From Pseudomonas sp. PSE14 (GTDB taxonomy: Bacteria > Pseudomonadota > Gammaproteobacteria > Pseudomonadales > Pseudomonadaceae): a DNA stretch of 64,000 nucleotides. The stretch spans positions 62,001 to 126,000 of the forward strand of contig NZ_CP115669.1 in NCBI RefSeq assembly GCF_029203285.1, given 5' to 3'. A program made the position numbers and the translations under genes. A model generated the notes under the pieces. It saw nothing but the letters and a program-made list of their open reading frames with translations, was not told the DNA's origin and made no database searches. Shown here piece by piece: positions 52,948 through 62,887 of this stretch; position 1 is the first letter of the stretch, and every line of letters begins with the position of its first letter.

Positions 52948-54543
52948 TCACTTCACCTCGGGCGGCGTGCTGAAGGTGTGGTACGGCGCGGGCGAAGGAA
53001 TCGTCCACTCCAGGCCTTCGGCGCCATCCCACGGCTTGGCCGGGGCCGGCTTGCCGCCCTTGATGCACTTGATGACGATGAACAGGAACAGCAACTGCGT
53101 GGTGCCGAACATGAAGGCGCCGACGGACGAGACCATGTTGAAGTCGGCGAACTGCAGGTTGTAGTCCGGAATCCGTCGCGGCATGCCCGCCAGGCCCACG
53201 AAGTGCATCGGGAAGAACGCCAGGTTCATGCCGATGAAGCTCATCCAGAAGTGCAGCTTGGCGAGACTCTCGTCGTACATGTGCCCGGTCCACTTGGGAA
53301 TCCAGTAGTACACCGAGGCGAAGATGCCGAAGATCGCCCCGGGCACCAGCACGTAGTGGAAGTGCGCCACCACGAAGTAGGTGTCCTGGTACTGGAAGTC
53401 CGCCGGGGCGATGGCCAGCATCAGGCCGGAGAAGCCGCCGATGGTGAACAGGATGACGAAGGCCACGGCGAACAGCATCGGCGCCTCGAAGGTCAGCGAG
53501 CCCTGCCACATGGTCGACGCCCAGTTGAACACCTTCACCCCGGTGGGCACGGCGATCAGCATGGTCGCGTACATGAAGAACAGCTCGCCCACCAGCGGGA
53601 TGCCCACCACGAACATGTGGTGAGCCCAGACGATGAAGGAGAGGAAGGCGATCGACGCGGTGGCGTAGACCATCGAGGTGTAGCCGAACAGCGGCTTGCG
53701 GCTGAAGGCCGGGATGATCGAGCTGACGGCGCCGAAGGCCGGCAGGATCATGATGTACACCTCGGGGTGGCCGAAGAACCAGAACACATGCTGGAACAGC
53801 ACCGGGTCGCCGCCGCCGGCCGCGCTGAAGAAGCTGGTGCCGAAGTGGATGTCCATCAGCATCATGGTCACGCAACCGGCCAGCACCGGCATCACCGCGA
53901 TCAGCAGGAAGGCGGTGATCAGCCAGGTCCAGACGAACAGCGGCATCTTCATCAGCGTCATGCCCGGTGCGCGCAGGTTGAGGATGGTGGCGATCACGTT
54001 GATCGCGCCCATGATCGAACTCATGCCCATCAGGTGGATGGCGAAGATGAAGAAGGTCACGCTGTGCGGCGCGAAGGTGGTGGACAGCGGCGCGTAGAAG
54101 GTCCAGCCGAAGTTCGGGCCGCCGCCGGGCATGAACAGGGTGCTCACCAGCAGCGCGAACGCCGCCGGCAGCAGCCAGAAGCTGAAGTTGTTCATGCGTG
54201 GCAGGGCCATGTCCGGCGCGCCGATCATCAGCGGCACCATCCAGTTGGCCAGGCCGACGAAGGCCGGCATCACCGCACCGAAGACCATCACCAGGCCGTG
54301 CATGGTGGTCATCTGGTTGAAGAACGCCGGTTCCACGATCTGCAGGCCCGGCTGGAACAGTTCGGCGCGGATCACCATGGCGAAGGAGCCGCCGAGCAGG
54401 AAGGCGCAGAAGGCGAACCACAGATAAAGCGTGCCAATGTCCTTGTGGTTGGTGGTCAGGACCCAGCGCATCAGGCCCTTGGCGGGGCCGTGGTGGTGGT
54501 CGCCGGCGTGAGAATGGTCGGGGTGATCGATCACAGCACTCAT
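52948..54543 (-). CDS. coxA: Cytochrome c oxidase subunit I
   Basis: A 531-residue heme-copper oxidase catalytic subunit with 12 expected membrane segments. The low-spin heme His is in NQMTTMHGLVMVFGAV. The CuB/His-Tyr region WFFGHPEVYIMILPAFG and the double-His WAHHMFVVGIP are complete. The late heme ligands VVAHFHYVLVPGAIFG are present. 10 bp after coxB. aa3-type by companion genes for heme A. Confidence 0.96.
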   Translation of the reverse strand: MSAVIDHPDHSHAGDHHHGPAKGLMRWVLTTNHKDIGTLYLWFAFCAFLLGGSFAMVIRAELFQPGLQIVEPAFFNQMTTMHGLVMVFGAVMPAFVGLANWMVPLMIGAPDMALPRMNNFSFWLLPAAFALLVSTLFMPGGGPNFGWTFYAPLSTTFAPHSVTFFIFAIHLMGMSSIMGAINVIATILNLRAPGMTLMKMPLFVWTWLITAFLLIAVMPVLAGCVTMMLMDIHFGTSFFSAAGGGDPVLFQHVFWFFGHPEVYIMILPAFGAVSSIIPAFSRKPLFGYTSMVYATASIAFLSFIVWAHHMFVVGIPLVGELFFMYATMLIAVPTGVKVFNWASTMWQGSLTFEAPMLFAVAFVILFTIGGFSGLMLAIAPADFQYQDTYFVVAHFHYVLVPGAIFGIFASVYYWIPKWTGHMYDESLAKLHFWMSFIGMNLAFFPMHFVGLAGMPRRIPDYNLQFADFNMVSSVGAFMFGTTQLLFLFIVIKCIKGGKPAPAKPWDGAEGLEWTIPSPAPYHTFSTPPEVK

Positions 54544-54553
54544 CGCGGCCTCC

Positions 54554-55678
54554 TTATTTTTGCTTCTGCTTGTAGGCGACCACTTCTTGCGGGGTCACCA
54601 TGTCGCCGTCGTTGTTGCCCCAGGCGTTGCGCTCGTAGGTGATCACCGCAGCGATGTCGACCTCCGAGAGCTGCTTGCCGAAGGCCGCCATTGCCGTGCC
54701 CTGGACGCCGTTGAACACGGTCTCCAGATGGTGCTCCTTGGGCCCGGTGACGATCTTCGAGCCTTTGAGTGCCGGGAACATCGGCGGCATGCCCTGGCCC
54801 TCGGGCTGGTGACAGGCCGCGCAGATGGTGTGGTAGACCTTGTCGCCGCGGGCGACCAACTCGTCCTTCGTCCACTCCTTGCTGGTCAGCTCCTTGAGCT
54901 TGGCGGCCTCTTCCTTGCGCTCGGCCAGCCACTTGTCGAAGTCGGGCTTGGATTTCACGTCCACCACGATGGGCATGAAGCCGTGGTCCTTGCCGCACAG
55001 CTCGGCGCACTGGCCACGGTAGATGCCGGGCTTGTCGACCTTGGTCCAGGCCTCGTTGACGAAGCCGGGAATGGCGTCGCGCTTGACCGCGAAGGCCGGC
55101 ACCCACCAGGAGTGGATCACGTCGCTGGAGGTGACCAGGAAGCGCACCTTGACCCCGGCCGGCAGCACCAGCGGGTTATCCACCTCCAACAGGTAGTGCT
55201 CGTCCTTGTCGGCCTTGTTGTGGATCTGGTCCTGGCTGGTGGCCAGGTTGGAGAAGAACTCCACGTCCTGGCCCAGGTACTTGTACTGCCACTTCCACTG
55301 GTAGCCGGTGACCTGCACGTCCAGCTCGGGCTCCGAGGTGTCGTACATGTGGATCAGCGTGCGGGTGGCCGGGACGGCCATCACCACCAGGATCAGGAAG
55401 GGAATGATGGTCCAGAGGATTTCCACCGTAGTGCTTTCGTGGAAATGCGCGGGCTGCTGCCCGGTGGACCGGCGGTGGACGATCATCGACCAGAACATCG
55501 CGCCGAACACGATGATGCCGATGACCACGCAGATCCAGAAGATGGTCATGTGCAAGTCGAAGACATTACGGCTGACTTCCGTCGCACCGGGGGCCATGTT
55601 GACCGTCCAGGCGGCGTTTGCCTGACTGAAAGCCAAGAGCAAAAGGAAGCCCATCCAGACTCGTGGATGTCGCAGCAT
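54554..55678 (-). CDS. coxB: Cytochrome c oxidase subunit II with fused cytochrome c
   Basis: A 374-residue exported protein. Signal peptide about 1-22, two membrane segments, and a cupredoxin domain with the CuA loop QCAELCGKDHGFMPI. A C-terminal cytochrome c domain carries the heme-binding CAACH (about residue 290), so the oxidase is of caa3 type. ATG 55678 (MLRHPRVWMGFLLLLAFSQA) is the signal-peptide start; the frame stays open far upstream. First gene of the operon. Confidence 0.95.
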   Translation of the reverse strand: MLRHPRVWMGFLLLLAFSQANAAWTVNMAPGATEVSRNVFDLHMTIFWICVVIGIIVFGAMFWSMIVHRRSTGQQPAHFHESTTVEILWTIIPFLILVVMAVPATRTLIHMYDTSEPELDVQVTGYQWKWQYKYLGQDVEFFSNLATSQDQIHNKADKDEHYLLEVDNPLVLPAGVKVRFLVTSSDVIHSWWVPAFAVKRDAIPGFVNEAWTKVDKPGIYRGQCAELCGKDHGFMPIVVDVKSKPDFDKWLAERKEEAAKLKELTSKEWTKDELVARGDKVYHTICAACHQPEGQGMPPMFPALKGSKIVTGPKEHHLETVFNGVQGTAMAAFGKQLSEVDIAAVITYERNAWGNNDGDMVTPQEVVAYKQKQK

Positions 55679-56099
55679 TCGGGTTCCCCTTATCGTTGTT
55701 TTTATCCCGCCGGCATTGCGCTCGTGCGGCAAACCCCCATTCCAGAAGGTTTGCGCGCTTGAACTCGCCAACGGCCAAGGGAGCGACCGCCAAGACAACT
55801 GACTTTGACCGTCATCACCTCGGCGCACGCAGGGCAGGCCGGGTCCATCAGGTTTTTCGTGTGTCGAGTCGGAGTATAGACACGGCTTGCGACATAACAA
55901 CGCAGAGTAAAAAACCGTTTCTAAAGACCGAAGAGTGATCTCAAAGCCGCGGCCGGCGCGGCTTTGGAGTACCATGGTGGCGGTGTGATATGCCTGGACG
56001 GCATAAACACTTCATGAATATGACAATCGCGTCTTAGCTGCAGCCGGACGCCGGCTAAGGTCTTTCTTCACGTTCCAAACCCGTTGTCTTGGAGTTGTC
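55679..56099. other. Divergent promoter region of coxB and the 56100 gene
   Basis: 420 bp with no gene. A perfect 9-bp hairpin (AAAGCCGCG at 55943-55951 with CGCGGCTTT at 55957-55965) lies near its middle, and an AT-rich patch is just to its left. Promoters could not be assigned with confidence on either strand. Confidence 0.45.
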
Positions 56100-56744
56100 A
56101 TGAATACCGCTGCACTGCGTGAGCTGATCCGTAATGCCCATCTGCTCGAGTCCCGCCACGGCCATCTCGCCCGTCTGATCCAGAGCCAACTGCAGAGCCT
56201 GCACAAGAGCATCGCACTCGCCGGTGAAGACCCCAGCGGTACGCTGACCCGTTTCGTTCACGCCTACATCGAACAGGTGCCGGATTTTCTCGACGCGGCC
56301 AACGCCGTGGCCCGCGAGGCGGGTATCGAGGATCGCATCAAGCCGGTGCTCAAACTCGCCGAGCAATTCTTCCTCACCCCGCCAGCCCTGCTCGACGGCC
56401 ATGACGGACTCGATGCGCTGCTGGACGAGGCCTACCTCGCCCATCGCCTGGTGGAGGAAGTGAACGACCGCTACATCGCCCACTTCAACCAGCCGCTGAT
56501 CCCGCTGGACACCACGGTGGCCAATCTTGTCGCGCACCAGCTGATCGGCGAACCCTTCGCCAACCAGCTGGACGAAGCCGTGCACCACGCGGTCGACGGC
56601 ATGCTCGACGAAAGCACCTTCGCCTCGGACACGGCGCAGAGCTACCGCGCGCGCCTGAACGACCCGCAGGTGGTGATGGCCTGGCAGCAGTGGCCATGCC
56701 TGTCGCGGCAGTTCGGCGTCGAACTGGAGCTGGGCCGCGACTGA
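56100..56744 (+). CDS. Conserved hypothetical protein (PA0104-type)
   Basis: A 214-residue soluble, mostly helical and acidic protein without signal peptide or membrane segment. GGAG lies 5 nt before ATG 56100. It is conserved in this position beside coxB in P. aeruginosa (PA0104, from memory of gene order). No domain recognised. Convergent with the SulP gene, 4 bp between stop codons. Confidence 0.75.
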   Translation: MNTAALRELIRNAHLLESRHGHLARLIQSQLQSLHKSIALAGEDPSGTLTRFVHAYIEQVPDFLDAANAVAREAGIEDRIKPVLKLAEQFFLTPPALLDGHDGLDALLDEAYLAHRLVEEVNDRYIAHFNQPLIPLDTTVANLVAHQLIGEPFANQLDEAVHHAVDGMLDESTFASDTAQSYRARLNDPQVVMAWQQWPCLSRQFGVELELGRD

Positions 56745-56748
56745 GGGG

Positions 56749-58284
56749 TCAGCTCGCGCCTTGCAGCGCGCGCACCCGTCCTTCCACGCGGCGCCGCAGG
56801 CCGTTGCCTTCGATGCAGAGCCGGCAGTCGCTGGCCGCGGCGGTGCGTCCCCAATCCTCCAGCAACTCCATGCACGCGTGGTCGATGTAGCTCAGGTGCT
56901 GCAGCGGCACACGCAGGTGCGTTCCGGGCTTCACCGACTGCAACACCTTGGAGAGTGCCGGCACCTTCAGGAAAGTCGCCGCGCCGACCAGTCGCAGCTC
57001 CGCACCGTTGCCCTCGTCGTCGTAGCGCAGCTGGATCTTCAGCCGCGCGGCCTTGAACACCAGCTTCAGCACTGTCAGCGCGAAGCCCAGTAGTACGCCG
57101 GTCAACAGGTCGGTGGCGACGATGGCCAGCGCGGTGGCCGCATGGACCAGCACCGGCATCCGCCCGTAGCGGCCCAGTGAGCGCAGCGCCTTGAGGTCCA
57201 CCAGCTTGATGCCGGTGTAGACCAGCACGCCGGCGAGGCTTGCAATGGGAATCTGCCGCAGCAGCCCGCCCAGCAGCGCGACGAACGCCAGCAGCCACAG
57301 CCCGTGGAGGATCGCCGAGGCGCGGCTGCGCGCACCAGCCTGTACATTGGCCGAGCTGCGCACGATCACCCCCGTCATCGGCAGCGCGCCGACCAGCCCG
57401 CAGAGCATGTTGCCCACGCCCTGGGCGCTCAGTTCGCGGTCCATGTCCGAACGCGGGCCATTGTGCATGCGGTCCACCGCGGCGGCGGAAAGCAGCGTCT
57501 CGGCGCTGGCGATGAAGGCCACCACCACGGCGGCCAGCAGCAGCGTCGGGTCGAGCAGTGCACCAAGGTCCGCGGGCCGCAGCCAGTCGATGGCATCGCC
57601 GAGGTTCTGCGGCACGCTCACCCGCAGTACGTCGAGGCGAAACACCATGCTCGCCGCCGTTGCGAGGCTCACGCCAAGCAACGCGCCGGGCAGCATGCGC
57701 AGCTGGCTCGGTTTGAAGTGGTCCCACAGCGCCATGCACGCCATGGTGCCCAGCCCGAGCATCGCCGCGTCGAACCCGCTCGCCTCGGACAGCAGCGCGG
57801 ACGGGAAAGCCAGCAGGTTATCCAGCCCGGACGCCTGCGGCTTGAGGTCCAGCATCACGTGTACCTGCGACAGTACGATGAGAATGCCGATGCCCGCGAG
57901 CATGCCATACACCACGGCCGGCGAGGTCACGCGGAACCAGCAGCCCAGGCGCAGCCGGCCCGCGAGCAGCTGTAGCGCACCGGCCAGCAGCAGTATCGGC
58001 CCGAGCATGGCCATGCCGTGGGTGCGTACCAGCTCGAAGACCAGCACCGCAAGGCCCGCCGCCGGGCCGCTGACCTGCAGCGGCGAGCCGGCGAGAAAGC
58101 CGACGACCAGGCCGCCGATGATGCCTGTCACCAGCCCCTTGGCGGGCGGCATGCCCGAGGCGATGGCGATGCCCATGCACAACGGCAGGGCGACGAGAAA
58201 AACCACCACCGATGCCAGCAGGTCGCGTGGCAGCGCTTGGCGCAGTTGGGAAAATCCGGATGCAACAGAGTGGGAGGCCGACAT
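56749..58284 (-). CDS. SulP-family anion transporter with STAS domain
   Basis: A 511-residue membrane protein from ATG 58284 (MSASHSVASGFSQLRQALPR). About 12-14 membrane segments include LVALPLCMGIAIASGMPPAKG at the start, typical of SulP. A C-terminal STAS domain covers about 430-511 (HLSYIDHACMELLEDWG). It lies 183 bp downstream of a beta-carbonic anhydrase gene on the same strand; this pairing suggests bicarbonate as a substrate, although sulfate is the usual annotation. Confidence 0.88.
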   Translation of the reverse strand: MSASHSVASGFSQLRQALPRDLLASVVVFLVALPLCMGIAIASGMPPAKGLVTGIIGGLVVGFLAGSPLQVSGPAAGLAVLVFELVRTHGMAMLGPILLLAGALQLLAGRLRLGCWFRVTSPAVVYGMLAGIGILIVLSQVHVMLDLKPQASGLDNLLAFPSALLSEASGFDAAMLGLGTMACMALWDHFKPSQLRMLPGALLGVSLATAASMVFRLDVLRVSVPQNLGDAIDWLRPADLGALLDPTLLLAAVVVAFIASAETLLSAAAVDRMHNGPRSDMDRELSAQGVGNMLCGLVGALPMTGVIVRSSANVQAGARSRASAILHGLWLLAFVALLGGLLRQIPIASLAGVLVYTGIKLVDLKALRSLGRYGRMPVLVHAATALAIVATDLLTGVLLGFALTVLKLVFKAARLKIQLRYDDEGNGAELRLVGAATFLKVPALSKVLQSVKPGTHLRVPLQHLSYIDHACMELLEDWGRTAAASDCRLCIEGNGLRRRVEGRVRALQGAS

Positions 58285-58467
58285 GGCGCTGTTCTCCTTC
58301 GGGCATTTCTCGGGCGCGCGAAAGCCCACGACGACGGCCTCGACCGCATCGACACGCGCAATTCAACGGGGCAGCGAACGCGGTGGCAGCGCTCGCCTCA
58401 GGCAGGAATCAAGTCAGACGCGGGGCGCGGCGTTTGTTCTGAGGGCCGCCGCGCCCCTGGGAGCTTT

Positions 58468-59184
58468 TTACTGAGGGGAGTAACGCGGACGCGGAGTGGC
58501 GTTGGGCGTCGGGCCTTCGCCGTCGAGGGCGCGGAAGCGGCCTTCCTGGGCGTCGTAGGCCTTGATGGCGCTGGTCTCGATGTCGTACACCCAGCCGTGG
58601 ATGAACAGCTGGCCGGACGCCAGGCGCGCCGCCACCGAGGGGTGAGTCTTCAGGTGATCCAGCTGGGCCACCACGTTCTCCTCGGTGAGGATGCCCAGGT
58701 GCTCATGGCTGGCGCAGCCACAGGTCTGCGCGACCACTGTGCGAGCCACTTCGGCGTGGCGCAGCCATGCTTTTACCGTCGGCATGCCTTCCAGCGTCTG
58801 GGGCGCCAGCACCGCTTTCATCGCGCCGCAGTCTGAGTGACCGCAGACGATGATGTGCTGCACGCCCAGGGCCATGACCGCGAACTCGATAGCGGTGGAC
58901 ACGCCGCCGTTCATCTGGCCGTAAGGCGGCACGACGTTGCCGACGTTGCGGGTAACGAACAGGTCGCCCGGCGAACTCTGGGTGATCAGCTCCGGAACGA
59001 TGCGCGAGTCGGCGCAGGTGATGAACATGGCGCGCGGGTTCTGCGCGTGGGCCAGCTTCTTGAACAGCTCTTCCTGCTGCGGGAAGACCTCATGACGGAA
59101 TTGACGGAAGCCCTCGACGATATGGCGAAGCGCCTCATCAGCAGATTCGTGGGCGTGATCCTCACCGTGCGTTTTGTCGTTCAT
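58468..59184 (-). CDS. Beta-class carbonic anhydrase
   Basis: A 238-residue enzyme interconverting CO2 and bicarbonate. Zinc ligands and the Asp-Arg pair are complete: C57-A-D59-S-R61 (ITCADSRIVPE), and H116 and C119 in CGHSDCGAMKAV. The N-terminus is His- and Asp-rich (about 1-17). It lies upstream of the SulP transporter gene, probably cotranscribed. Confidence 0.93.
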   Translation of the reverse strand: MNDKTHGEDHAHESADEALRHIVEGFRQFRHEVFPQQEELFKKLAHAQNPRAMFITCADSRIVPELITQSSPGDLFVTRNVGNVVPPYGQMNGGVSTAIEFAVMALGVQHIIVCGHSDCGAMKAVLAPQTLEGMPTVKAWLRHAEVARTVVAQTCGCASHEHLGILTEENVVAQLDHLKTHPSVAARLASGQLFIHGWVYDIETSAIKAYDAQEGRFRALDGEGPTPNATPRPRYSPQ

Positions 59185-59460
59185 GTATCAGCCTCGAAGA
59201 ATGACGAAGAATTTTCCCACGTCAGCCGACGCTCTCCCCAGGGAGAAAAGGCACAGCCGTGGGAAAAAATCTGTCGTGACCGGTAAGTCACTTTGTGCTC
59301 AAACCCTAGAGAAGTAAGATTAAACCAAAATTAAAAAACCGCTCTGGCATGAGCTTTTGCATGATGTTTCGCCGATATTTCGCGATGATATCGGCAAGCT
59401 ATCATGGCGTTGCGATGTTGCCGTGATGTCGTTGCGCTTGTCGAATTTTCCCGCAACGTG

Positions 59461-60519
59461 TCAGAACAGGCTCATCTGGCTTCGCGGTGGTGCGAAGGCC
59501 GTGCAGTCCAGGCCGAAGCCGCCCCGGCGGTTCAGCCCCAGGCGGCGTAGAGCGACCTCGAAGCGCTTGGCCAGCAGCTCGGCGAATGGCCCCTCGCCAC
59601 GGAAGCGGTGGCCGAAGCGGCTATCGTAGATTTCCCCGCCGCGCACCTGGCGGATCAGGCTCATCACATGGTTGGCGCGCTGCGGGTAGTGCGCCGCCAG
59701 CCATTCCTCGAACAGCGGCCCGACTTCCCGGGGCAGGCGCAGCAGCATATAGCTGGCGCTCTGCGCGCCGGCGTCGTGCGAAGCTTCCAGCAGGGCCTCC
59801 AGTTCGCGGTCGTTGATCATCGGGATCATCGGCGAACACAGCACCCCCACCGGAATGCCCTGTTCGCGCAGCACACGAATCGCCCGCAAGCGTGCCGACG
59901 GCGCAGCGGCGCGGGGTTCGAGGATGCGTTTGAGCTCATCGTCCAGGGTGGTCAGGCTGATCATTACCCCGACCAGGTTCTGCTTCGCCAGCTCGGCGAG
60001 CAGGTCGAGATCGCGCAGGATCAGCGAGCCCTTGGTGACGATGGTCACCGGATGGCGGAAGCGCAGCAGCACTTCGAGGATCTGTCGGGTCAGGCGCTGC
60101 TGGCGCTCGATGGGCTGGTAGGGGTCGGTGTTGGCGCCCAGGTTGATCGGTGCGCAGACGTAGCCCTTCCTGCTCAATTCCTGCTCCAGTACCTCGGCGG
60201 CGTTGGTCTTGGCGATGAGCTTCGTTTCGAAATCCAATCCCGGCGACAGGTCCCAGTAGGCATGGCTGGGCCGCGCGTAGCAGTAGATGCAGCCGTGCTC
60301 GCAACCGCGATAGGGGTTGATCGAGCGGTCGAAGGGCAGGTCCGGCGACTGGTTGCGTGAGATCACCGTCTTCGCCAGCTCGGTGCGGATTTCGGTCACC
60401 CGGGGCCTGGGGACCTCGTCGAACCAGTCGTTATCCACAGGCACCGAGGTGGTCGGCGCGAAGCGATTGTGCGGATTGCTGGCGGTGCCACGGCCGCGGG
60501 GTGGGAGCTGGGAGGTCAT
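59461..60519 (-). CDS. Radical SAM protein, PA0069 family
   Basis: A 352-residue radical SAM enzyme with the cluster motif RGCEHGCIYCYARPSHAYWD (C73, C77, C80; C-x3-C-x2-C). The rest of the partial TIM barrel includes APINLGANTDPYQPIERQ and VGVLCSPMIPMINDRELEA. It resembles SplB-like radical SAM proteins known as the PA0069 family. The reaction is unknown. Single gene between the carbonic anhydrase gene and a repeat-filled region. Confidence 0.88.
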   Translation of the reverse strand: MTSQLPPRGRGTASNPHNRFAPTTSVPVDNDWFDEVPRPRVTEIRTELAKTVISRNQSPDLPFDRSINPYRGCEHGCIYCYARPSHAYWDLSPGLDFETKLIAKTNAAEVLEQELSRKGYVCAPINLGANTDPYQPIERQQRLTRQILEVLLRFRHPVTIVTKGSLILRDLDLLAELAKQNLVGVMISLTTLDDELKRILEPRAAAPSARLRAIRVLREQGIPVGVLCSPMIPMINDRELEALLEASHDAGAQSASYMLLRLPREVGPLFEEWLAAHYPQRANHVMSLIRQVRGGEIYDSRFGHRFRGEGPFAELLAKRFEVALRRLGLNRRGGFGLDCTAFAPPRSQMSLF

Positions 60520-60613
60520 GTGGGAAGGCTCTGAAAGAATGCTGTATATAAATACAGTAATCCACGGAGTTTTCCACAGCCAGCGTGAACCGCCCGGTGG
60601 TCGGATTCACGCC

Positions 60614-60740
60614 TGTAGGGCGTATAACGCTTCGCGTTATACGCCGATTGACCTGGGTTCCAGTGCACTCCGAGGTTGGCCATGAAGGCGCGCTGGGATC
60701 GGTGAGTCGGCGTACAACCGCGAACGGTTGTACGCCCTAC
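60614..60740. repeat. TAGGGCGTATAAC-family repeat, copy 2
   Basis: Left hairpin GGCGTATAACGC/GCGTTATACGCC and right hairpin GGCGTACAACCG/CGGTTGTACGCC with a diverged interior, the same layout as 14515-14642. It is followed within 25 bp by the second composite repeat. Confidence 0.8.
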
Positions 60741-60763
60741 GACCATGCTGGTTGAGGAGCTGT

Positions 60764-60974
60764 TGTAGGAGCAACTGTCTTGTCCCGGCTGAATCTGTGC
60801 CAGGGCTTTCTCCCTCACCCCAGCCCTCTCCCTCATGGAGAGGGAGCCAGATCGTGCCGGCTGACATAGTAGTTTCATCCTGCACCGGACGGTCCCCTCT
60901 CCCCCTGGGAGAGGGTTAGGGTGAGGGCCGACCCGAGCGCAGATGCATCTCGTAGGAGCGGACTCTGTCCGCGA
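60764..60974. repeat. Composite dispersed repeat, copy 2
   Basis: The same block order as 456-655: TGTAGGAGCAACTGTCTT, CCCTCACCCCAGCCCTCTCC, a TTTCATCCTGCACCG segment, GGAGAGGGTTAGGGTGAGGG, then CGTAGGAGCGGACTCTGTCC. It ends six bases before the stop codon side of the phosphate transporter gene. Confidence 0.8.
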
Positions 60975-60979
60975 AACGA

Positions 60980-62602
60980 TCAAAGCACCCGCGCGAACAC
61001 CCAGTACAACCCCGCCGCCAGCCCGATGGCCGCCGGCAGGGTGAGCACCCAGGCCAGCAGCATGTTGCGGATGGTCGGCCACTGCAGGCCGCTGCCGTTG
61101 GCGGCCATGGTGCCCGCCACGCCGGAGGACAGCACATGGGTGGTGGACACCGGCAGGCCGAAGCCATCCGCCGCGCCGATGGTGAGCATCGCCACCAGTT
61201 GTGCGGCGGCGCCCTGGGCGTAGGTCATCGGCGTCTTGCCGATGCCTTCGCCGACGGTGGTGACGATGCGCCGCCAGCCCACCAGGGTGCCCAGGCCCAG
61301 CGCCAGGGCGACGGCCACCTTCACCCACACGGGAATGAAGCGGATCGTCCGTTCGCCTTCGCTGCGCAGCGCCTGCAGGGTGCTCCAGGTTTCCAGGTCG
61401 ACGTTCTGCTCGCTGTGGTCGAGCATGCGGATGGTCTCCAGGCTCAGGTACAGGTCGTTGCGCAGGGCCTGCACCTCCTCGCCGGGGACCTTCGCCATCT
61501 CGCCGTGCCGCTCCAGGCGCGCAGCGACATCGCCGATGACCGCGCCCAGCGCCGGCAACAGGCCCGCATCGACGCGCGCGTCCTGCTGATAGGCCAGCAG
61601 CACCTGGCGCGGGTCGCCACTGGCGGCGCCGCCGGCATGTTGCAGTTGCGCCTGGCTGGCCTGGGCCAGGCTCAGCAACTGGCGGGACTGCTCCAGGGAA
61701 TGGCCGCGATCCACGGCGAACGCCAGCGGAACGGTGGCGATCAGGATGAGCATGATCAGGCCGATGCCTTTCTGCCCGTCGTTCGAGCCATGGGCGAAGG
61801 AAACCCCGGTACAGGTGACGATCAGCAACCCGCGAATCCACCAGGGCGGTGGCGTGCGCCCTTCGGGCGAGCGGAACAGCGCGCGGTTGCCAATCCCCGC
61901 GCTCATCGCCCGCAGCAGCACGAAGGCGCTGAAGAAGCCGACCACCGGCGACAGCAGCAGCGCATAACCCACCGTCAGCAACTGCGACCAGGCACTGCCG
62001 GACAGCCCCAGGTGCCCGGCCATCGCGCCATGGGCCAGGCCGATGCCGACGATGGAGCCGATCAGCGTGTGCGACGAGGACACCGGCAGCCCCAGCCACC
62101 AGGTGCCGAGGTTCCACAGGATCGAGGCGATCAGCAGGGCGAAGATCATCGCCAGCCCCGCGTTGCTGTCTACCTTGAGCAGCAGGTCCAGCGGCAGCAA
62201 TGAGACGATGGCGAAGGCCACCGCGCCGCTGGAGAACAGCACGCCGAGGAAATTCCACAGCCCCGACCAGGCCACCGCGAAGCGTGGTGGCAGGGCGTTG
62301 GTGTAGATCACCGTGGCCACGGCGTTGGCCGTGTCGTGGAAGCCGTTGATGAATTCGAAGCCCAGCGCCACCAGCAGGGCGATGACCAGGACCAGCATCG
62401 GCCAGCCCGGTTGCAGCGATGTGCCGCTGGCGCGAATGTCCTGGCCGAGGCTGGTGAAGGTGAACACCAGGGCCCCGGCCAGCAGCAGAAAGAACGTCAG
62501 GCGCCCCTTGAGGCCATGGGTTTCGCGCAGTACGGGGCTGATCGGGAACTGGGTCAGGCGCGAGGCGCGCATCACTTCCAGCAGGCCATAGCGGTCAAGC
62601 AC
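60980..62602 (-). CDS. Pit-family low-affinity inorganic phosphate transporter
   Basis: A 540-residue membrane protein. Both Pit signature repeats are present: FEFINGFHDTANAVATVIYT near 79-98 and the later PMTYAQGAAAQLVAMLTIGA / GLPVSTTHVLSSG region; GLPVSSSHTLIGSIVGIGLAH is the second-half partner. A long cytoplasmic helical insert covers about 325-420. It carries phosphate, probably with divalent metal, by proton symport. Single gene; a repeat follows immediately downstream. Confidence 0.9.
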   Translation of the reverse strand: MLDRYGLLEVMRASRLTQFPISPVLRETHGLKGRLTFFLLLAGALVFTFTSLGQDIRASGTSLQPGWPMLVLVIALLVALGFEFINGFHDTANAVATVIYTNALPPRFAVAWSGLWNFLGVLFSSGAVAFAIVSLLPLDLLLKVDSNAGLAMIFALLIASILWNLGTWWLGLPVSSSHTLIGSIVGIGLAHGAMAGHLGLSGSAWSQLLTVGYALLLSPVVGFFSAFVLLRAMSAGIGNRALFRSPEGRTPPPWWIRGLLIVTCTGVSFAHGSNDGQKGIGLIMLILIATVPLAFAVDRGHSLEQSRQLLSLAQASQAQLQHAGGAASGDPRQVLLAYQQDARVDAGLLPALGAVIGDVAARLERHGEMAKVPGEEVQALRNDLYLSLETIRMLDHSEQNVDLETWSTLQALRSEGERTIRFIPVWVKVAVALALGLGTLVGWRRIVTTVGEGIGKTPMTYAQGAAAQLVAMLTIGAADGFGLPVSTTHVLSSGVAGTMAANGSGLQWPTIRNMLLAWVLTLPAAIGLAAGLYWVFARVL

Positions 62603-62887
62603 GGTAGTGGCGCTCCCTCCGGGGAGTGAATGGGATGTCGGTCACGGCGGATTCCTTGCGGTGATGCGCTACAGACTAGCCGCCCTGCGGGCGACCGGCC
62701 TCAACGCAGGTCAATCGACAGCATTTTCCGGTTGCCAGCGGGCCGTTCGCCGGGAACCGCCGGACGGCCCGCTGGCGCCGATGCACGGCCCTATACTGAA
62801 GCCTGGACGACCGGACGCGCTATGTGCCCGGCCAGGGTCAGGAGCGGGCGGCAGGTCCTTCGGACGCCGTCGAGCCGGCGAGCGGCC

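Noticed and set aside
52978-54642. 554-codon open frame opposite coxA
   Set aside because: His/Asp/Glu-rich antisense product with no family features; coxA is unmistakable on the minus strand.
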